Shown here: piece by piece, positions 42,301 to 55,461 of the stretch | How the letters are laid out: each line of letters begins with the position of its first letter | Position numbering within the stretch: the stretch's first letter is position 1 | Origin: Mansonella perstans | Lineage: Eukaryota; Nematoda; Chromadorea; Rhabditida; Onchocercidae | Assembly (NCBI GenBank): GCA_037074765.1 | Contig: JBAMDO010000577.1 | Location: 1 to 64,000 of the forward strand | DNA: 64,000 nt | Reading direction: 5' to 3' | Position numbers and translations under genes: made by a program | The notes under the pieces: generated by a model | Seen by the model: the letters and a program-made list of their open reading frames with translations, nothing else | Database searches by the model: none | Told to the model about the DNA's origin: nothing

Positions 42301-45102
42301 TTTTTTTACTTCAGTTTATGATAATTTTTACATCATAATTATCCCATGATAATTTTCACATCATAATCATTAAATTTCTCGGTGGACTTCACAATAAATT
42401 TTTTTTAATTTTCCAGTTAAATTTTCCAATTATTCTTTATTTTGTTTCAATTTATTGTATTGTTTCAATTAATTGTTTTTCTCAATTAAAGTTTTCTTTA
42501 AAATTTCTCAGTTGAAAATCTTGCGAATCGCAACTAAGCTTGCAATAGTTGTATCTCAGTATTTTTATTGAATATTTATGGAGCAAGGAATAATATTCTG
42601 TGCTTTACAAATCATCCAAAAACTTTTCGGCATTTTGCAAGGTTTATGCCACCCGACGATCCTCTTGGAAGACATGGACCAAAGTTGGCACAATTCCTGA
42701 CGAAAGGAAATCCGCAATTTCAATCTCAAGTTTGTCCCTATGCACGCAGATGTACTTACGGAAACAAATGCAAGTGAGATTTGTACCAAAACTGAACAAT
42801 ATTTGTAAAGATCTGACATGTTTAAGCTGTTGGAGAAATGAATAGTTTCAAAAGTTGAAAAAAATTGATGATGTTCGATTATTAAAAAAAATTTTTCATT
42901 TTTTTAATTCAAAATTTAAGTAATACTCTGATCATTATCAGATATTATCATCCGGAAAGACCGAATGGTGTTCATATCAGTGTTACGGATCGACTAATGA
43001 AAGAAAAACAACGAAGAGAATTTCTTTCTACCTGTTCGCTTTTTTGTAGTCATTTCATTTGTTTGAACTAACTTTCCAAACATATTTTCTAAAAGAAAAA
43101 GAATTCAGTTTTTTTTCAAGTTGATAACTTTTCAAAACATTTCTCGATTGGAATTCAAATTTCAATTATCAGTTCGAGAAGTTTGAGAAAAAATGTTAAC
43201 TTGATTGCTTCATTTTAAAAAGATTTTAAAATGTTTGAAATGAAATTTTTATTCCTGACATTTGTGATCAGGTAAGTGGACCAATATCTATCTGTGTTTT
43301 TAATGTATTCATAAATGAGAATTACTGCTATCTTTCCTGTGCTTTTATGCATTTTTCACTTTGAAACTTATTCTGCGTACCACAACATTTGCAGATACAT
43401 CTCAGCTAACCCATGAACGTATGGATCATCATCCACTGACCACTCAAACACAAAGCTTGAATGCACTAACTTCGAAGAAAATAATTGTATGTGACAACGA
43501 CGACAAGGTAAGTTATTTTAATTTTTCCAGTACATTAATTTTTATAGTTTGTTTTTGGAATAAAAGTTTAAATTCTAGGGAATGATGCAGAACTCAATGA
43601 ATTATCATCAAAAGGAAAACGCGCAACTCTTATCTCCTCTATCGTCATCTCAACTTTCTGCTTCTAGCGTCCAGCAAATAACCACTCCATTGCTACCCAA
43701 TCTACCATTATCACTAGACGGAACTCATCAAATCTGGAATCGACACTGCTCTAACTTATCGAATTATCCCTCGAAAGTGATAAATCCAAAGATTTCCTTA
43801 CCCTTGATTCCTACAATCAGATGTAACCCTTCTGCGACAAATATTATTGATTACTGTTACAACCGTTCAACAATACCTCCCGTTTATTTGCCCTATCCAC
43901 ACATCAACTTACCCTACCCGAATGGTGTGTTTCTTTCAAAGTACTTTTGTTGAGATTGAAAAAACAATAAGAACTGAAAGACTAGTAAAAAAGTAGAATA
44001 ATCATTTAGAAAATGTTGAAACTTTTTCTTGAATTACGAGTCTCATTGTTTTTTCAAAAAGTTATGAGCCATGATTTCAAAAAAATTCAAAATGCAGAGC
44101 TCTTTGAATTCCTTAATTTTCATCATGAAGGAATACTATTGAAATCGAATTTCAAAATTCTATTTGGTCAGTGATTGTTAATTAACTGCTCGAAAATTAA
44201 TTGAGTTGTTAAATTTTTATTAATTTCTACTTATTTTTATTTGCATATATAATTTGACTCGGAAACTTCATAAAGTAAGAATAGAGGAAAATTTTCTTAT
44301 ACTTTAAGGAAGTATAATGAGAATGTCTGGTTGGTATTTGAGATTAGATATCTCGAACCATTAGCCTCAAATAATGCGTATATTATAAGCGATTTGATTA
44401 GAAACTCTTTTAGAAAGTTCATTTCAAAATTTCAGTATTGAAGCTCAAGGCTCAAGAAATAAAGCAAAGATTTGATATAATCATGCCAACTTACCATCAA
44501 CAAAAGCTCTTTTCCAATTATTAAAATTTCAATTTAATCTGAAATGCTACTTATAGCAATTGCAATAGCATACTTCCAGGCAACCAGCCATCTTCCGACT
44601 TTTGCAATGGTTTATCGTCGCCGCAGTGTTTTGTTCCAAATCCTAGTATCTTAAGCGATGCATGTGAAATGCAAATTATCAGATCATCATCACATTTGCT
44701 TAATCCATCTGCAAACCTTTGGAGAGAATCGAAAAGCGAATTAGGGTAATAGTTTATTCCTTTATTATATACCAGGCTAATCCAGATTCTGTGCATCTTC
44801 TTTGCAAAGTTTAGAAATATCGAGAACTACGTAGCCCTCTGATCTCTGTGGTTTTAAATATCTTAGAAAAGCTGTAGTTTATGATTCTCAAACTCATACG
44901 TACGAATATTTGCAGATCAGCATCTGAACCAACTTATTCGGAAGCAATCAACGAACGACATCGACTACAAAATATACTCTGTCAGTTATTCCCGAAACAA
45001 CTTGTAGTGACCGTAATGGAAGCGTTTCCAGATGAATGCAACCCGCAAGAACTCTGCTCACGAATTATAGCAGAACTTCAGAAAAATCATGGTAATGTGT
45101 AG
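39328..45102 (+). CDS. rege-1: Regnase (ZC3H12/MCPIP) endoribonuclease, REGE-1 orthologue
   Basis: Ten exons: 39328-39597, 40547-40683, 41565-41745, 42038-42231, 42642-42773, 42942-43045 (or to 43033), 43395-43507, 43579-43924, 44580-44745, 44916-45102; 609 aa. Domains: UBA-like helix bundle at about 70-100 ([20 protein letters not shown]), then a PIN/NYN nuclease. The nuclease's four acidic metal ligands are visible: D129 (VIDGSN), D213 and D214 (CHDDRY) and D232 (VSNDEY). [13 protein letters not shown] leads into one CCCH zinc finger, C292-x5-C298-x5-C304-x3-H308. A Ser/Pro-rich region follows, then a conserved C-terminal domain ([15 protein letters not shown]). In C. elegans, REGE-1 cleaves the 3' UTR of ets-4 mRNA in fat regulation; in mammals Regnase-1 degrades cytokine mRNAs. 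Intron 3 (41746-42037) has a GC donor, GCAAGT, supported by alignment of LEKENVL-IWTPSRH with mammalian LEKKKIL-VFTPSRR. AATAAA lies at 45173. Confidence 0.96.
42318..42367 (+). repeat. Two-copy direct repeat in rege-1 intron 4
   Basis: ATGATAATTTTTACATCATA at 42318 recurs at 42346 with one change (22-base units, 28-base spacing). Confidence 0.85.
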
Positions 45103-47053
45103 AAGAATACCTGGTCTCTTGTTGAATTCTCCTTTAAAAAACTCTCTAGTGCTCCCAACTTTTTTCATGATAAATAAATTTTAATCTTCTTGGAGAAATT
45201 TGTTTGGATTCTGTTAAAAGTATCTTTCAAAAGCAAGAACAAATGATTGAAGTTTGAAAATAATTAAAATGATTGTAGTTTTCAAAAAATTTGTAAAAAC
45301 TTGAAATTATCTGATACTTCGTGTAAACCATCAATATATAATAAATCATAAAAATCTTTAGACAAGAGCTTTTACGTTATTATTATCGAATTATTTTGTC
45401 TGTTAACATAACATTAAATCTTTGAATTATTGGAAGATAATTGTTCTGTAAATAATATGAAAATATTTATACCTTCTATATTATGGTCTATTTCTTACGG
45501 TCGCTGTAAATAAAGTTTTTATTTATTTATCAAATTGTTTAATTTAATTGTTCAAATCATTCTTCATCATCTTATCTTTATCATCGTTTCAATATTCTGT
45601 ATAATCGATTTAATTGGATCACGTTATTTGGCATTACGGTATTATGGTATCTCTCTGTATGTTTCTACCTGTATTTATTAATATTTCACTTACAATCGCT
45701 TTATGAATCTTAATCATATCTTAGCTATATGAAAAAAAGGCTTGCATTCATATTTGAGTGCTATCACCGCACAGAACTTTTTGATTATCACTGCCATTAC
45801 AAAAACAACTCTTCACCAATTTGGTAACAGTACATGAATAATTTAAAAGAATCAAAGCTGTAACAGCCATGTATCATCATAACTTCTCTTTCGCTTAATC
45901 ACTGAATAAGTTATCCAACTTTGCATCGTAATACTATCTTGTGTACTTTCCTTATATTTAATTTTAATTGCACAATAAATGACCAGTTCTTGTTCAATAC
46001 TTTTCATTCGATGATAGGACATCCGTGTCAAATCTCACCCACCTACGCTATCAGCATATACTTTTAAATAATAAAATCCGATCCTAAGTCTATTTTTTCC
46101 ATTGAGTTTGATTGAAATACCGACAATAAAATCAGTCTTTTTGTTGCAATAATACCGATGAAATGATAAAGTGATGAACAATATAGAATTTGTTGAAAGA
46201 ACAAATTAAAAAAGAAAATTCTAATTTATTATTCATCGTATCATATATGAAAGCAAATTCCATACAAAGTATTTACATCGTAGAAATATTACAAATACAA
46301 TGAAATTAAAGCTTTCAAAGAAAATAATAAAAGTTTTTTCATACTTCTAGAAATTAACACCCGTAAGGAAAAAATCTATGCTTTCTCTTGCGATGGACAC
46401 GTATAAAAGGATTTGGAAACAATAAAACGCAAACTTTTCAGGAGGAAGTCTTGGAAACTTGCGAGAATTTATTCTTGGTCATTCACTATTCCTTCCCTAT
46501 ACCACATGTCAATCAACACTATTTATGGAGATAGGAGATGAGGAGAGCAATTTTAACAACTGTTAGATTACTGTTCACTGCAATTATTAAATGAATAACA
46601 ACAAAAAAACAGATTGATTTCACATTAGTAAAAGGACTAGGCTTGCCCATGGGCAGATGTAAACTGACAAATGCAAATAATAAAGGGAATACAAAATTAC
46701 GGCCTATACGTTTATGGAACAAGAATTCAGATTTCTTGAAAAACATGATTATTTTTATTCTTTTTTAATATTTTAATACGAAATGTATGTTCTGAAGCTC
46801 CCAGTTAAATGTATATTAGTTAATGCAAATGGTATATTAGTTAAAAACAAAGAAAAATAGTCCAAGTTATGTGCATACTTATCATCAAAGATCAACTGAG
46901 AAAGAACTGAGAAATTTTAAAGATACAAGGCGAGCATCAGTTTTGAAATGCAGAAAAAACAATAAAAGCTTAAATCCCAGTCATTTCATAAAGATCAGAG
47001 CACAGATGCCCTCGTTCTCCATATTGCTTTCTTAAAGTTCTATTAATGAAACA
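45103..47053. other. Intergenic between convergent rege-1 and ero-1
   Basis: Holds the 3' UTRs of both genes. No gene, RNA gene or repeat was recognised. Confidence 0.5.
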
Positions 47054-50000
47054 TTAGGTCAATGCACGACGGAATTCATCAATTTCCCTGATGCTTGATG
47101 CATACCTACCGAAACTTTGGAACAACGAAACCACTTCATTTCTGAAACAACAATAAATAATGAGAAATCAGCGAAAAAAATAATCTTAGTGATTTCTATC
47201 CATTCTGTAATCAATAAACCGAAACAAAAGTTGGGAAATCAAAAAATTTCCATTCCGATTTAATGGAAATTTCTCTAAAACCATTATGGAAGCACTTTAA
47301 TAAAACGAATAAAATTAAGCCAGCTAACAGAGAAACAAAGTAATGATGATGATTTATTTAGAACGCAAAAATTTCCAAACAAAAAACAACAATGAATGCA
47401 GCAAATAGTACTGAGAATGCTACAGTCTATCCTTTGTACTAGACTAGAAAACTTTTTTATTCTTACTTGAACACTGAAAAAGGTAAAATCAGGAAGAGCG
47501 TGAAATCGGATAAATCAATAAAAGCCTTACGGTTCGCTTAAAAAAAAACTTTACCTCGTTAACTGGAAAGGTGGATGGACGGTGCCATCTTGAGTTTTAT
47601 GATGAGAAGTGGGTAAATCAGAGAATAAAATCTTCAGCGCTGTGCCCATCCCATGCGTCTGTAATTTCCCCCACAAACGACATTTATCACAGCCAACACA
47701 ATCCATAATTCGTGAAATGTTGAAAAAATGTTGACGGAATTCTTCACGCAGTTCCCGAGCCGTTGCTTCAACACCCTATAAACAAGAAAATAGAAATTTT
47801 TAAACACAATGAAGTATTAATACAACTCAAGCTGTAATAGGAAAAACTATTTTATACGTGTTTTGAAATAGCTGAATCAGACCAAAAATAATAATGACTC
47901 GAAAACTCTATGGATAGAAAATAGCAGCCTAGGTTTTGATAGCTAATTCTCTCCCAAATTTCCACCAAAATATTTTAAACCTACTTTGAACATTTCCGTT
48001 TCGTCGAAAGGATCATTGAATTTTTTCAAAGTATTCATCAATTCTTCCACTGTTTTGCGTGTTTCTGCATCGTCCTAGAACAGATGATTTTCAAATACAC
48101 CTAAATTAATGGGTCATTCTAGAGCAACTTTTCACAATGCATCACAAAAAAAATTTAATTTTATTCTTTAAATCCCAAAAAATGACCTCTGGATTCCCAG
48201 TGTAAAATAATTCCTTGCGAAAATAAGGAGCTGCTTTTACTAGAGCTCTTAGTTCAAGCAGATAGACGAAATAAATATTCTTCAGCCTCTGCGGTCCTTC
48301 AGGTGTCCATTTTGTTCCGAAACGATTTTCGAAAAGCTCTGTATTTCTGAACCAGATCCCATCTCCAAAACCAGCAGGACCTAAATGGAAAAAAAAAAGT
48401 ATTTCAATCGCAGTTCTAATCCAAACTGAACTGGAATTGTAATGCATGCCTTCTGATCATTTCCTTATCAGCACCGGCAGTATTGCAACACTGAATGAAC
48501 AAACGACTAATGACCTTATTCGAATCAAATTCATTGTATTTTTTAATTTCCATTTAATAATTATTTAAAAGCTGAATAAGCTAACTGTTTCTTAAAATAT
48601 TTGAAAAAATGCCTTATACTCTTACGTACCTCGCACATCTTCATACATTTTTTTCCTCTTGTAGAATAGCTTCTATTAAACATTGTTATTGTATGTTTGC
48701 AGATGAAATATGAATGAATGAACAAACAAAAATTGTATAGTCAAGGAATTTGCTATTTTATAACTTGTAAAACTTTACTTGACTTAAAACTGTTAGAGGC
48801 GATCGATACAGTTATTGCAGAATGAAGACCCGAAATCAGACGGTAGAAAACGCGTTTTTCAAAGCACATCCCTGCAAAATCTTCAAAATATATGAACGAT
48901 CAATTTGTATGCTTAAAGAATTTAAAATGCGATATCTGCAACAAAAATGTGTGGCATTTAAACTTACCAAAAGGATTGGGATGAATAAGGAAATTTTTGT
49001 CAAATTTCATATTTGGCCTGAAAAACAAAAAATTGTGTGAAGCAGCTATATCTTTCAGTTAAAGCGTCGATTTAAATTACTAGTTTATTATATATATGAA
49101 TGATCACACAAGTAATTTTTAACGAATTATCAAAACTAAGTGTTTCGCACTTAAAAAAAGCTATCCGCTATTTAGTAATCACGCTGGATTATGATGTAAA
49201 GCGCGGTTATTTAAATTATATTTTTCACCAACTGATAGTCGTCAAAGATTTATAATTACAACATTTATAAAAACATTTTTTATAAAAACAACTTCGTGTC
49301 TTGTAGAGAAACTCAGTTTTTCGACTAACTTGAAACAATTTTCTTGGTAAATACAAGTCCAAACTTTCTGTGCGCTATCGCCTTTGTAACCCGTATACCG
49401 TTCAGGATTTCTGGATAAGTCGACATAATGCATATCTGCTGACCCTTCATCTATAATGAAGAAAAAAATATTTCCTTAACTGGATCTGCATTTTACCAGT
49501 AAACCAGTAAACAACCGAAGAAATTCTAACGATTTACAATTGAAACGAAATCTTTCAGCATATAATACTTTTAGATATGAAAATGCTGTTTTGAGAGACG
49601 GAAAAACTTATGCAAGAGCATTGAACTTCTGGAAAGAATCCATTATCACCTGAAACAGAAAGATTTGAAAATGAATTCTTAACATATCTGGTAATGCAAA
49701 CCTTCAAAGTCACAAAATTTATCTTCATTCTCATCATGCCAGTCCATGTCATCCAGCTGTTGTCTGTCACCTTCCGTTAAAGTCGTATCCAAAGGATCGA
49801 ATGCATTACTTTCTTCTTTTCCACACATTGAATCAGTTCCACCAATCTGAGTTATAACTGAATCATTTTTCAAAGAAGTTCGATTATGATTAGAACGAAC
49901 CACAGATATGCTAGCTGGTTGTTTCAAGCCTGATGGAACTTCGTCATCACAATAACCAATGCCACATTCCTTGCTCAAACATTGTCGATCATCTGGCCAA

Positions 50001-50754
50001 AATGGGCATGTCTTTTCCATATTAACCTAAAAACAGATGTCGAAAGTCTTAAATTTCTTTCCAACGATTAATCTTTACATTTAACATGAATACTATCTTT
50101 CACAAATGCAGACAAGTTTGACCAATAAAAATGTGACCCCTCTTTCATTTATTCTCTTCTTTTCCAATTCCAACATTTTTCTTTACATTTCCGCTTACAT
50201 TAAAAAAAAAAAAAAACTACATAATATCATAAACATAAATTGGCAGTAAACTTACTTTATAAAATTTGAAAAAATCACGAGTTAAGAGCTTTTGCAATAT
50301 GGGAAAAACTTCATAGTTATTAAAATGATCAATGCTCTCTGTTGTACACCTGGAAAATGAGTTTGAATAATATGGCATGAAAGATTAGAGGTGACGATCA
50401 GAGAGACATTAAAAGTAACTGCAATACGACTAATAAATCATTTTAACAGTTAAGTCATTTTAACTTTTAATAAATCATTTTAACAATCATAAGTGCAAAA
50501 TAAAATGATTTATATTTAAAATACATTTTCAAATTAACAAAAATAAATACTTTAATTTTCTTCATTATTCAACTAAATAAATCTCAGAAAAAGACGAACC
50601 GACAATCATCAATAGTTCCTTGTAGTTTGCAGAAACATTCTCTGTTGGGCACAAACTGCGCCAAAACATCACCACGTTTTAATATACACAACAGTAAGAA
50701 TACAAAAGTAGCCACGAATAGTACCAATGAATTGATTCCTTTCACAGCAATCAT
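47054..50754 (-). CDS. ero-1: ERO1, endoplasmic reticulum thiol oxidase
   Basis: Eleven exons read leftward: 50600-50754, 50256-50349, 49702-50026, 49330-49450, 48968-49017, 48774-48871, 48630-48672, 48187-48380, 47985-48074, 47555-47775, 47054-47141; 492 aa. A hydrophobic N-terminus ([18 protein letters not shown]) acts as signal or anchor. ERO1 landmarks are [33 protein letters not shown], the shuttle pair C104-x4-C109 (CGIGYC), [40 protein letters not shown] and the FAD-proximal active-site motif CVGCDKC (C416, C419, C422), then [23 protein letters not shown]1 oxidises protein disulfide isomerase using FAD and oxygen. The 48774-48871 and 48630-48672 boundaries are the least certain. The model is shorter than human ERO1 just before the MCFEKR segment, and an acidic, nematode-variable stretch lies in exon 3. 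Confidence 0.95.
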
Positions 50755-50870
50755 TTATCAGTGATAGCGTTCAGATTGTCATTTAAAATTTATACACAAA
50801 AAATGACTATTATGCAGATTTCATTGCTGACTCCATTAATTGATAACTTTTTTTTTTCTGAAGTGAAAAT

Positions 50871-50950
50871 ATGATAAATGATAAAAAAGACAAGTCATAA
50901 TGATAAAAGATAAGCCATAATGATAAATGATAAAAAAGATAAGCCATAAC
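50871..50950 (+). repeat. Tandem repeat of ATGATAAA..GATAAGCCATA units
   Basis: About three imperfect units of 20-30 bases, each ending in (A)GCCATA or AGTCATA. They begin 120 bp upstream of the ero-1 start codon and are rich in GATAA elements. Confidence 0.85.
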
Positions 50951-51101
50951 TATTGTTTAAAGGAAAAATTTTTATTTAATGAAATTGGCAAATCATGCAA
51001 AAGATGGATTGATACTGGGAAGCAATGAACTAAAATAGTAATGGTGACAGTATTGAGGAAAATAACAAATAGATGTGATATAAGGCAATGAATAACAAGA
51101 T

Positions 51102-51157
51102 CAGAGAGAAAGAGAGAAAGAGAGAGAGGGAGGGAGAGAAAAAAAGAGAGAGAGAAA
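51102..51157 (+). repeat. GA-rich microsatellite
   Basis: Imperfect (GA)n with GGGA and poly-A interruptions. Confidence 0.9.
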
Positions 51158-51911
51158 TCTGATATGATTATTGAGACCTGGAATGTTGCCTATGTAAAGA
51201 ACTATTGCTCTATTTTTTATTAATTTAAAATAAAAGTTTTGAAAAGATTTTATGTTATCATTAAAATACTAAATATACTTATCTTATCATTGCTTATCAT
51301 GATAACTTATCAGAAAACAAAGATAACTGCTCAATTTTCCGAATTCGTTATCTATTTGTATGAATACCAGGCTAGTCTGATTATTTAGAAATATTCACTT
51401 TTTCTCACTGTGTCTCTCATCTCCACTTACACTCTCTTTATTCTATTTTTCTTTATCTCCTTTACCCTCTTTCTTTTCACATCCATCTAACTATCTTAGC
51501 GAAGTATAGAGACGCAAATGTGATGACAATTCCTTACGAAATTGGTGACGTTTACTTTTAAATTTTTTAAAATTAAAGGATAACAGTGCTTATTGATTAA
51601 ATTATCAAAGAATTCGATATGAATATAATTTGAATTGTAATTAAATTGTAATTAAATTGTAGTTTATCAAAGATGAATTTGAAGAATTCAATTCATATTA
51701 CTATTGGATAATTTAAACTTTTAAATTTCTAAAAAAATAAAATAACAATTTATATTAGAAAAGAAATTAGAAAAATTGGATAGGACACGTCATCAAATCA
51801 TGTTGACATAGTTGGGTGTGTGTCGTAAGATATAGAACCATCACCAGAACCATCACCCGGGTTGTGATAAGTGTAGAGTATCGATGATGATACATAAACA
51901 AATTACTGAAG

Positions 51912-51942
51912 CAGAGAGAGAGAGAAAAAGAGAGAGAGAGAG
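51912..51942 (+). repeat. GA-rich microsatellite
   Basis: Two (AG)n blocks separated by AAAA. Confidence 0.9.
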
Positions 51943-53597
51943 GTTTGTGTTAAATGAAATCTTAAACTTCAATGTCTCACATATAAATTTCATTGGAAAA
52001 AGAAATGAGACTATAGAAAAGTCGATACTCAAGTGATACTCCCGCGGTATCCTATCATGTAATCACTTTCCTTGTCAGTTGAATGATAAAGAAAGATTTA
52101 AATTAAAATTTAAAATAATTTATATTGGATAAATAATTGCAAAAAAAAAATTAGTGAAAAAACTAGAAATTTACATTTTCATTTTTATACTGTGGTACCA
52201 TAATTGTTAGAAGATGGAATTTTATTTCGATCTCATTTATAGAATAATTTAGCAATTGAGAGAAATTATAAAACAATAATCGAAATAATATATCAAACGA
52301 AGGAAAATATCAACGAAAGAAAAATAAAGTCAAAAGAGAAAAATGAAATCAAAATTATAAACTAAACATTAAGAGGCAATAAAAATGAAGCAATCATTAT
52401 GCATCGATAAAATAACTAACTGCAAATGAACTTTTTAAATCCTGATTAATAAACCTGAAATTCAAAAAAGTGACTGATGAAGAGAATCATTACTAGTTCA
52501 TTCCTGTTGAGAAACAATCAAAATTCAATTTTTTTTCCTCATTTAATGTGTTAAAAGTGAAATTTGAAATGTATTTTATATCCCATGTAATAAAAAAATC
52601 CTTTTTTGGAGAAATTTCAATTGGAAGAAAAATTGAAATAGAGAGAATGTAAAAAAAAGAAAAAATACATATGCGCTAAATGCAAAAATCTGAAATAAAT
52701 GTACTCAGAAATGAATAGAAATTTATTGAAGAGTTACGACTGCAAAACCAGTTTGTTTTTGGCAAATAACAAAAGGAACACATTACAATAAAGTAAAGGA
52801 TTACGCGACAAAAAAAAAATGACCTCAAAAGCGATGATAGAATATATCTATTGTAGAATTGAGTCAGCTATTTCCTTTTTGTTTTTTTCAGATGTCAAAC
52901 AGAAAAGGATTATTGTTCTCACAACTGTAAAGTAAGTTGTACAATTTATTTTTCTTAAGCAGAAAAATATATAGTTATCAAAATCAGACCTTATCAGTTC
53001 ACAAAATTATAGAATAAATTTGAGGATGGATTAACCTGTATACCTGAATGGAACGATAGCAGGCTAGCAGTTCGTCAGTTTAATCGACTAGCATCTTTTA
53101 GTAAAGTGAAGATTGAATTAGTCAAAAAAAGACATGAGTAGAAACCAACAGAAATCTGACGAATGAAACTGAAGATGAGATCATTACAAATGATTATTTT
53201 CGATTATTAAGTAAAAAATTTGACATGACATGTGAGTTAAGACAGAGATTATATAGATAAATAGCACAATAATGTATGTATATTTTATTATACGGAATTT
53301 ACCATCTATTTCTGTTTTAACTATTGCAGATAATCGATCTTTTATAAAACACAATAAACTAACATGAGAAAATGATTTTAAAAAAAAGAAATTTGCTAAA
53401 CCTTATGAATCTTCAGAATAATTTCAAAAAATATTTTGAGATAACCCCAACATAATGTTCCTTGACTATAAATTCTCACACTACCAAGTAATCAAAATGA
53501 GTAAATTAACAGCTTCTAAAATTTGCAAGTTCATTTTTTAAAAACAAACAATCAGCAGCAGCACGAATTATATGTGAAAGAACTGAAAACAATATGA

Positions 53598-55190
53598 TCA
53601 GCTCCTAAAACAACAAGATTTCGTAATTTTAAGGTCATTAATATGACTGAAATTAGTAGTAGTGTCCGACTGTGTCACTCCTACATTTTTTCCACCATTC
53701 TGACGTTCCAGTAAATGCTCAGCAACAGCAGTAATTACTTTACGAATACCTTCATCATTCATTGCAGAAGTTTCGTGAAAAAAAGCACCAATCTGTTCGG
53801 CAAATTTCGCTCCTTCACTATATTGCACCGCTCGAGCATCTTGCAGATCTACCTTATTGCCAACAACAAATAACGAGACAGGAATTGTAGAGCCACGTTC
53901 CACTTCTACAAAGATAAAAACTTAACAATCAATTAAAGACTGAACAGCTTCATTTCCACAGTGACAGATATGAACCAGAAACAACTGTTCTAAAAAATTT
54001 CCAGCTGATAGACTTTTACGAATAAAAACATTCTACGGTTATTGAAAAAATTTGCTCTATATGTAAGATAATCTTGACCAATTTAAAGAACATTTAATCA
54101 GTTTATTCAAAACTTCTGAAATACACATTTGGCATTTCTTTAGTAGCACTATGCATTTGTTCCCACAGACAAGACATTTAATAAGCATTGAAAAAAAATG
54201 AACTCACCATTAATCCACTTCTTGATCTCGTGAAATGACTCACGATCCGTTATGTCATATACAATTACTGCTGCAACTGCATTACGCACATACATCGGAA
54301 GCTAAATAAATAATCAGAAATTTTAACGACGCCTAACTATTTTATCTATTATATAAAATTTCCCTCTCTTATATAAAAAAAAAAATAATCCTTTATAATA
54401 TAAGCATTTACCATGGGAGCATATCGTTCCTGTCCTGCTGTGTCCCATATTTGCAGTTCGACGTTTTTACCATTCACAAGTCTTCAAAAAGACAAATTTT
54501 ACATCACATTTAAATATTTAAAAATTTTAGCAAGAAACCTGACGAACTTGAAGAACCTAATAATCAGAATCAGTATCCCATATGTATATTTATTCATTAT
54601 AAAAGATCGAAGTTCGAGTGAAAAGTTTAAGCAATTCCACCTAACATACATATTTCATTTACTACCCTGTTTTTCACCAAAACTAACTTATAACATCTCG
54701 GAAATTTCTAAAATGATATACAAAAAGACATTCACTATTCCAAATCAATTTTTGCAAGCAGTAGTCAAACTATTATTAACATTTTATAACTTACAACCAT
54801 GAAGTAATAAAGCTAGCTCCTAGTGTCGGATTGACTTGCTTAAAAAATTGTTGACCATCAAGTCGAAGAATGATGCTCGTTTTTCCGACACCTAAAAACT
54901 TGCAATAAGAAGCTTATATAAAAACAAATTTTGATTAGACGAGGACAAAAAAAATAAAATTTTTGAGTAAATAAGTGTTTGGTTTTAACTCAGCTAATTT
55001 TGCCTAAAAAAATCAAACATTACTTTATCTAGATACTATCTTTATGAAGAAATATTGCTACTTTTCAAAATAACAAATAAAAAGAAGTTACAATTAAATG
55101 AGTTTCTGTTCACTTACCACTTCTGCCAATAAAAATGATTTTAGCTTTGAGATCTGGTTTAGTAATTCGAGAATAAGAAGCAGGGAACAT
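53598..55190 (-). CDS. Rab-family small GTPase
   Basis: Five exons read leftward: 55118-55190, 54795-54891, 54412-54481, 54208-54301, 53598-53905; 213 aa. All GTPase boxes are present: P-loop GRSGVGKTS (22-30), switch I NPTLGASF with the effector Thr, WDTAGQERY (69-76), GNKVDL (127-132) and ETSA (156-159). VYDITDRESF is a Rab-family signature, and the protein ends in CCFRS, a CCxxx geranylgeranylation signal. The WDTAGQERYAPM-type switch II and overall wording put it near the Rab5/21/22 endosomal group, but LVNGKNVELQIW and the Thr after the P-loop lysine are divergent, so no C. elegans name is assigned. Role: membrane-traffic switch on a vesicle or endosomal compartment (family inference). 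Acceptor TTTGTACAG (rc of 55216-55224) lies 26 bases before the ATG with no upstream coding exon, suggesting trans-splicing. Confidence 0.94.
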
Positions 55191-55260
55191 TCAATTCAAA
55201 TAGCGCTTTTCGAACCTGTACAAATATTTTGATTTGAGCTATACTAAAAGAATGCTGCAT

Positions 55261-55461
55261 TCAATTTCTTATCGCGCAGTAAATTTGTAATTTTCTTTGT
55301 TCCAAGCAATGGCTTATTTTCTCTAACATGTGAGATGTAATTATGTTGTAAACATTTGAAGCTTCCCTGTTTATTACTAGTCTCCAAGCTAATACACCTA
55401 CGATAGCAGATAAAGCACCTGTGACAAATATGACTCTGACAATGCAATTCTTGCTAAGCAT
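55261..55461 (-). CDS. Possible small single-pass membrane protein
   Basis: A 66-codon frame begins MLSKNCIVRVIFVTGALSAI and continues with a hydrophobic stretch (about 8-27) and a charged C-terminal half. It ends 70 bp before the Rab start, on the same strand, which would fit an upstream operon partner. Against it, a frame of this length arises by chance in such AT-rich DNA, and no family was recognised. Confidence 0.25.
   Translation of the reverse strand: MLSKNCIVRVIFVTGALSAIVGVLAWRLVINREASNVYNIITSHMLEKISHCLEQRKLQIYCAIRN

Larger units (their letters stand above)
50755..53597. other. Intergenic upstream of ero-1
   Basis: Includes the ero-1 promoter region and the 3' flank of the Rab gene. 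It contains a tandem repeat at 50871-50950 and GA-rich tracts at 51102-51157 and 51912-51942. No gene recognised. Confidence 0.5.

Noticed and set aside
42600..42845. 81-codon frame on the plus strand at the Regnase zinc-finger exon
   Set aside because: It is the wrong frame of rege-1 exon 5; the true frame carries the CCCH finger.
54413..54802. 129-codon frame on the plus strand
   Set aside because: It runs antisense through Rab exon 3 and the adjoining introns, and the Rab frame explains the conservation.
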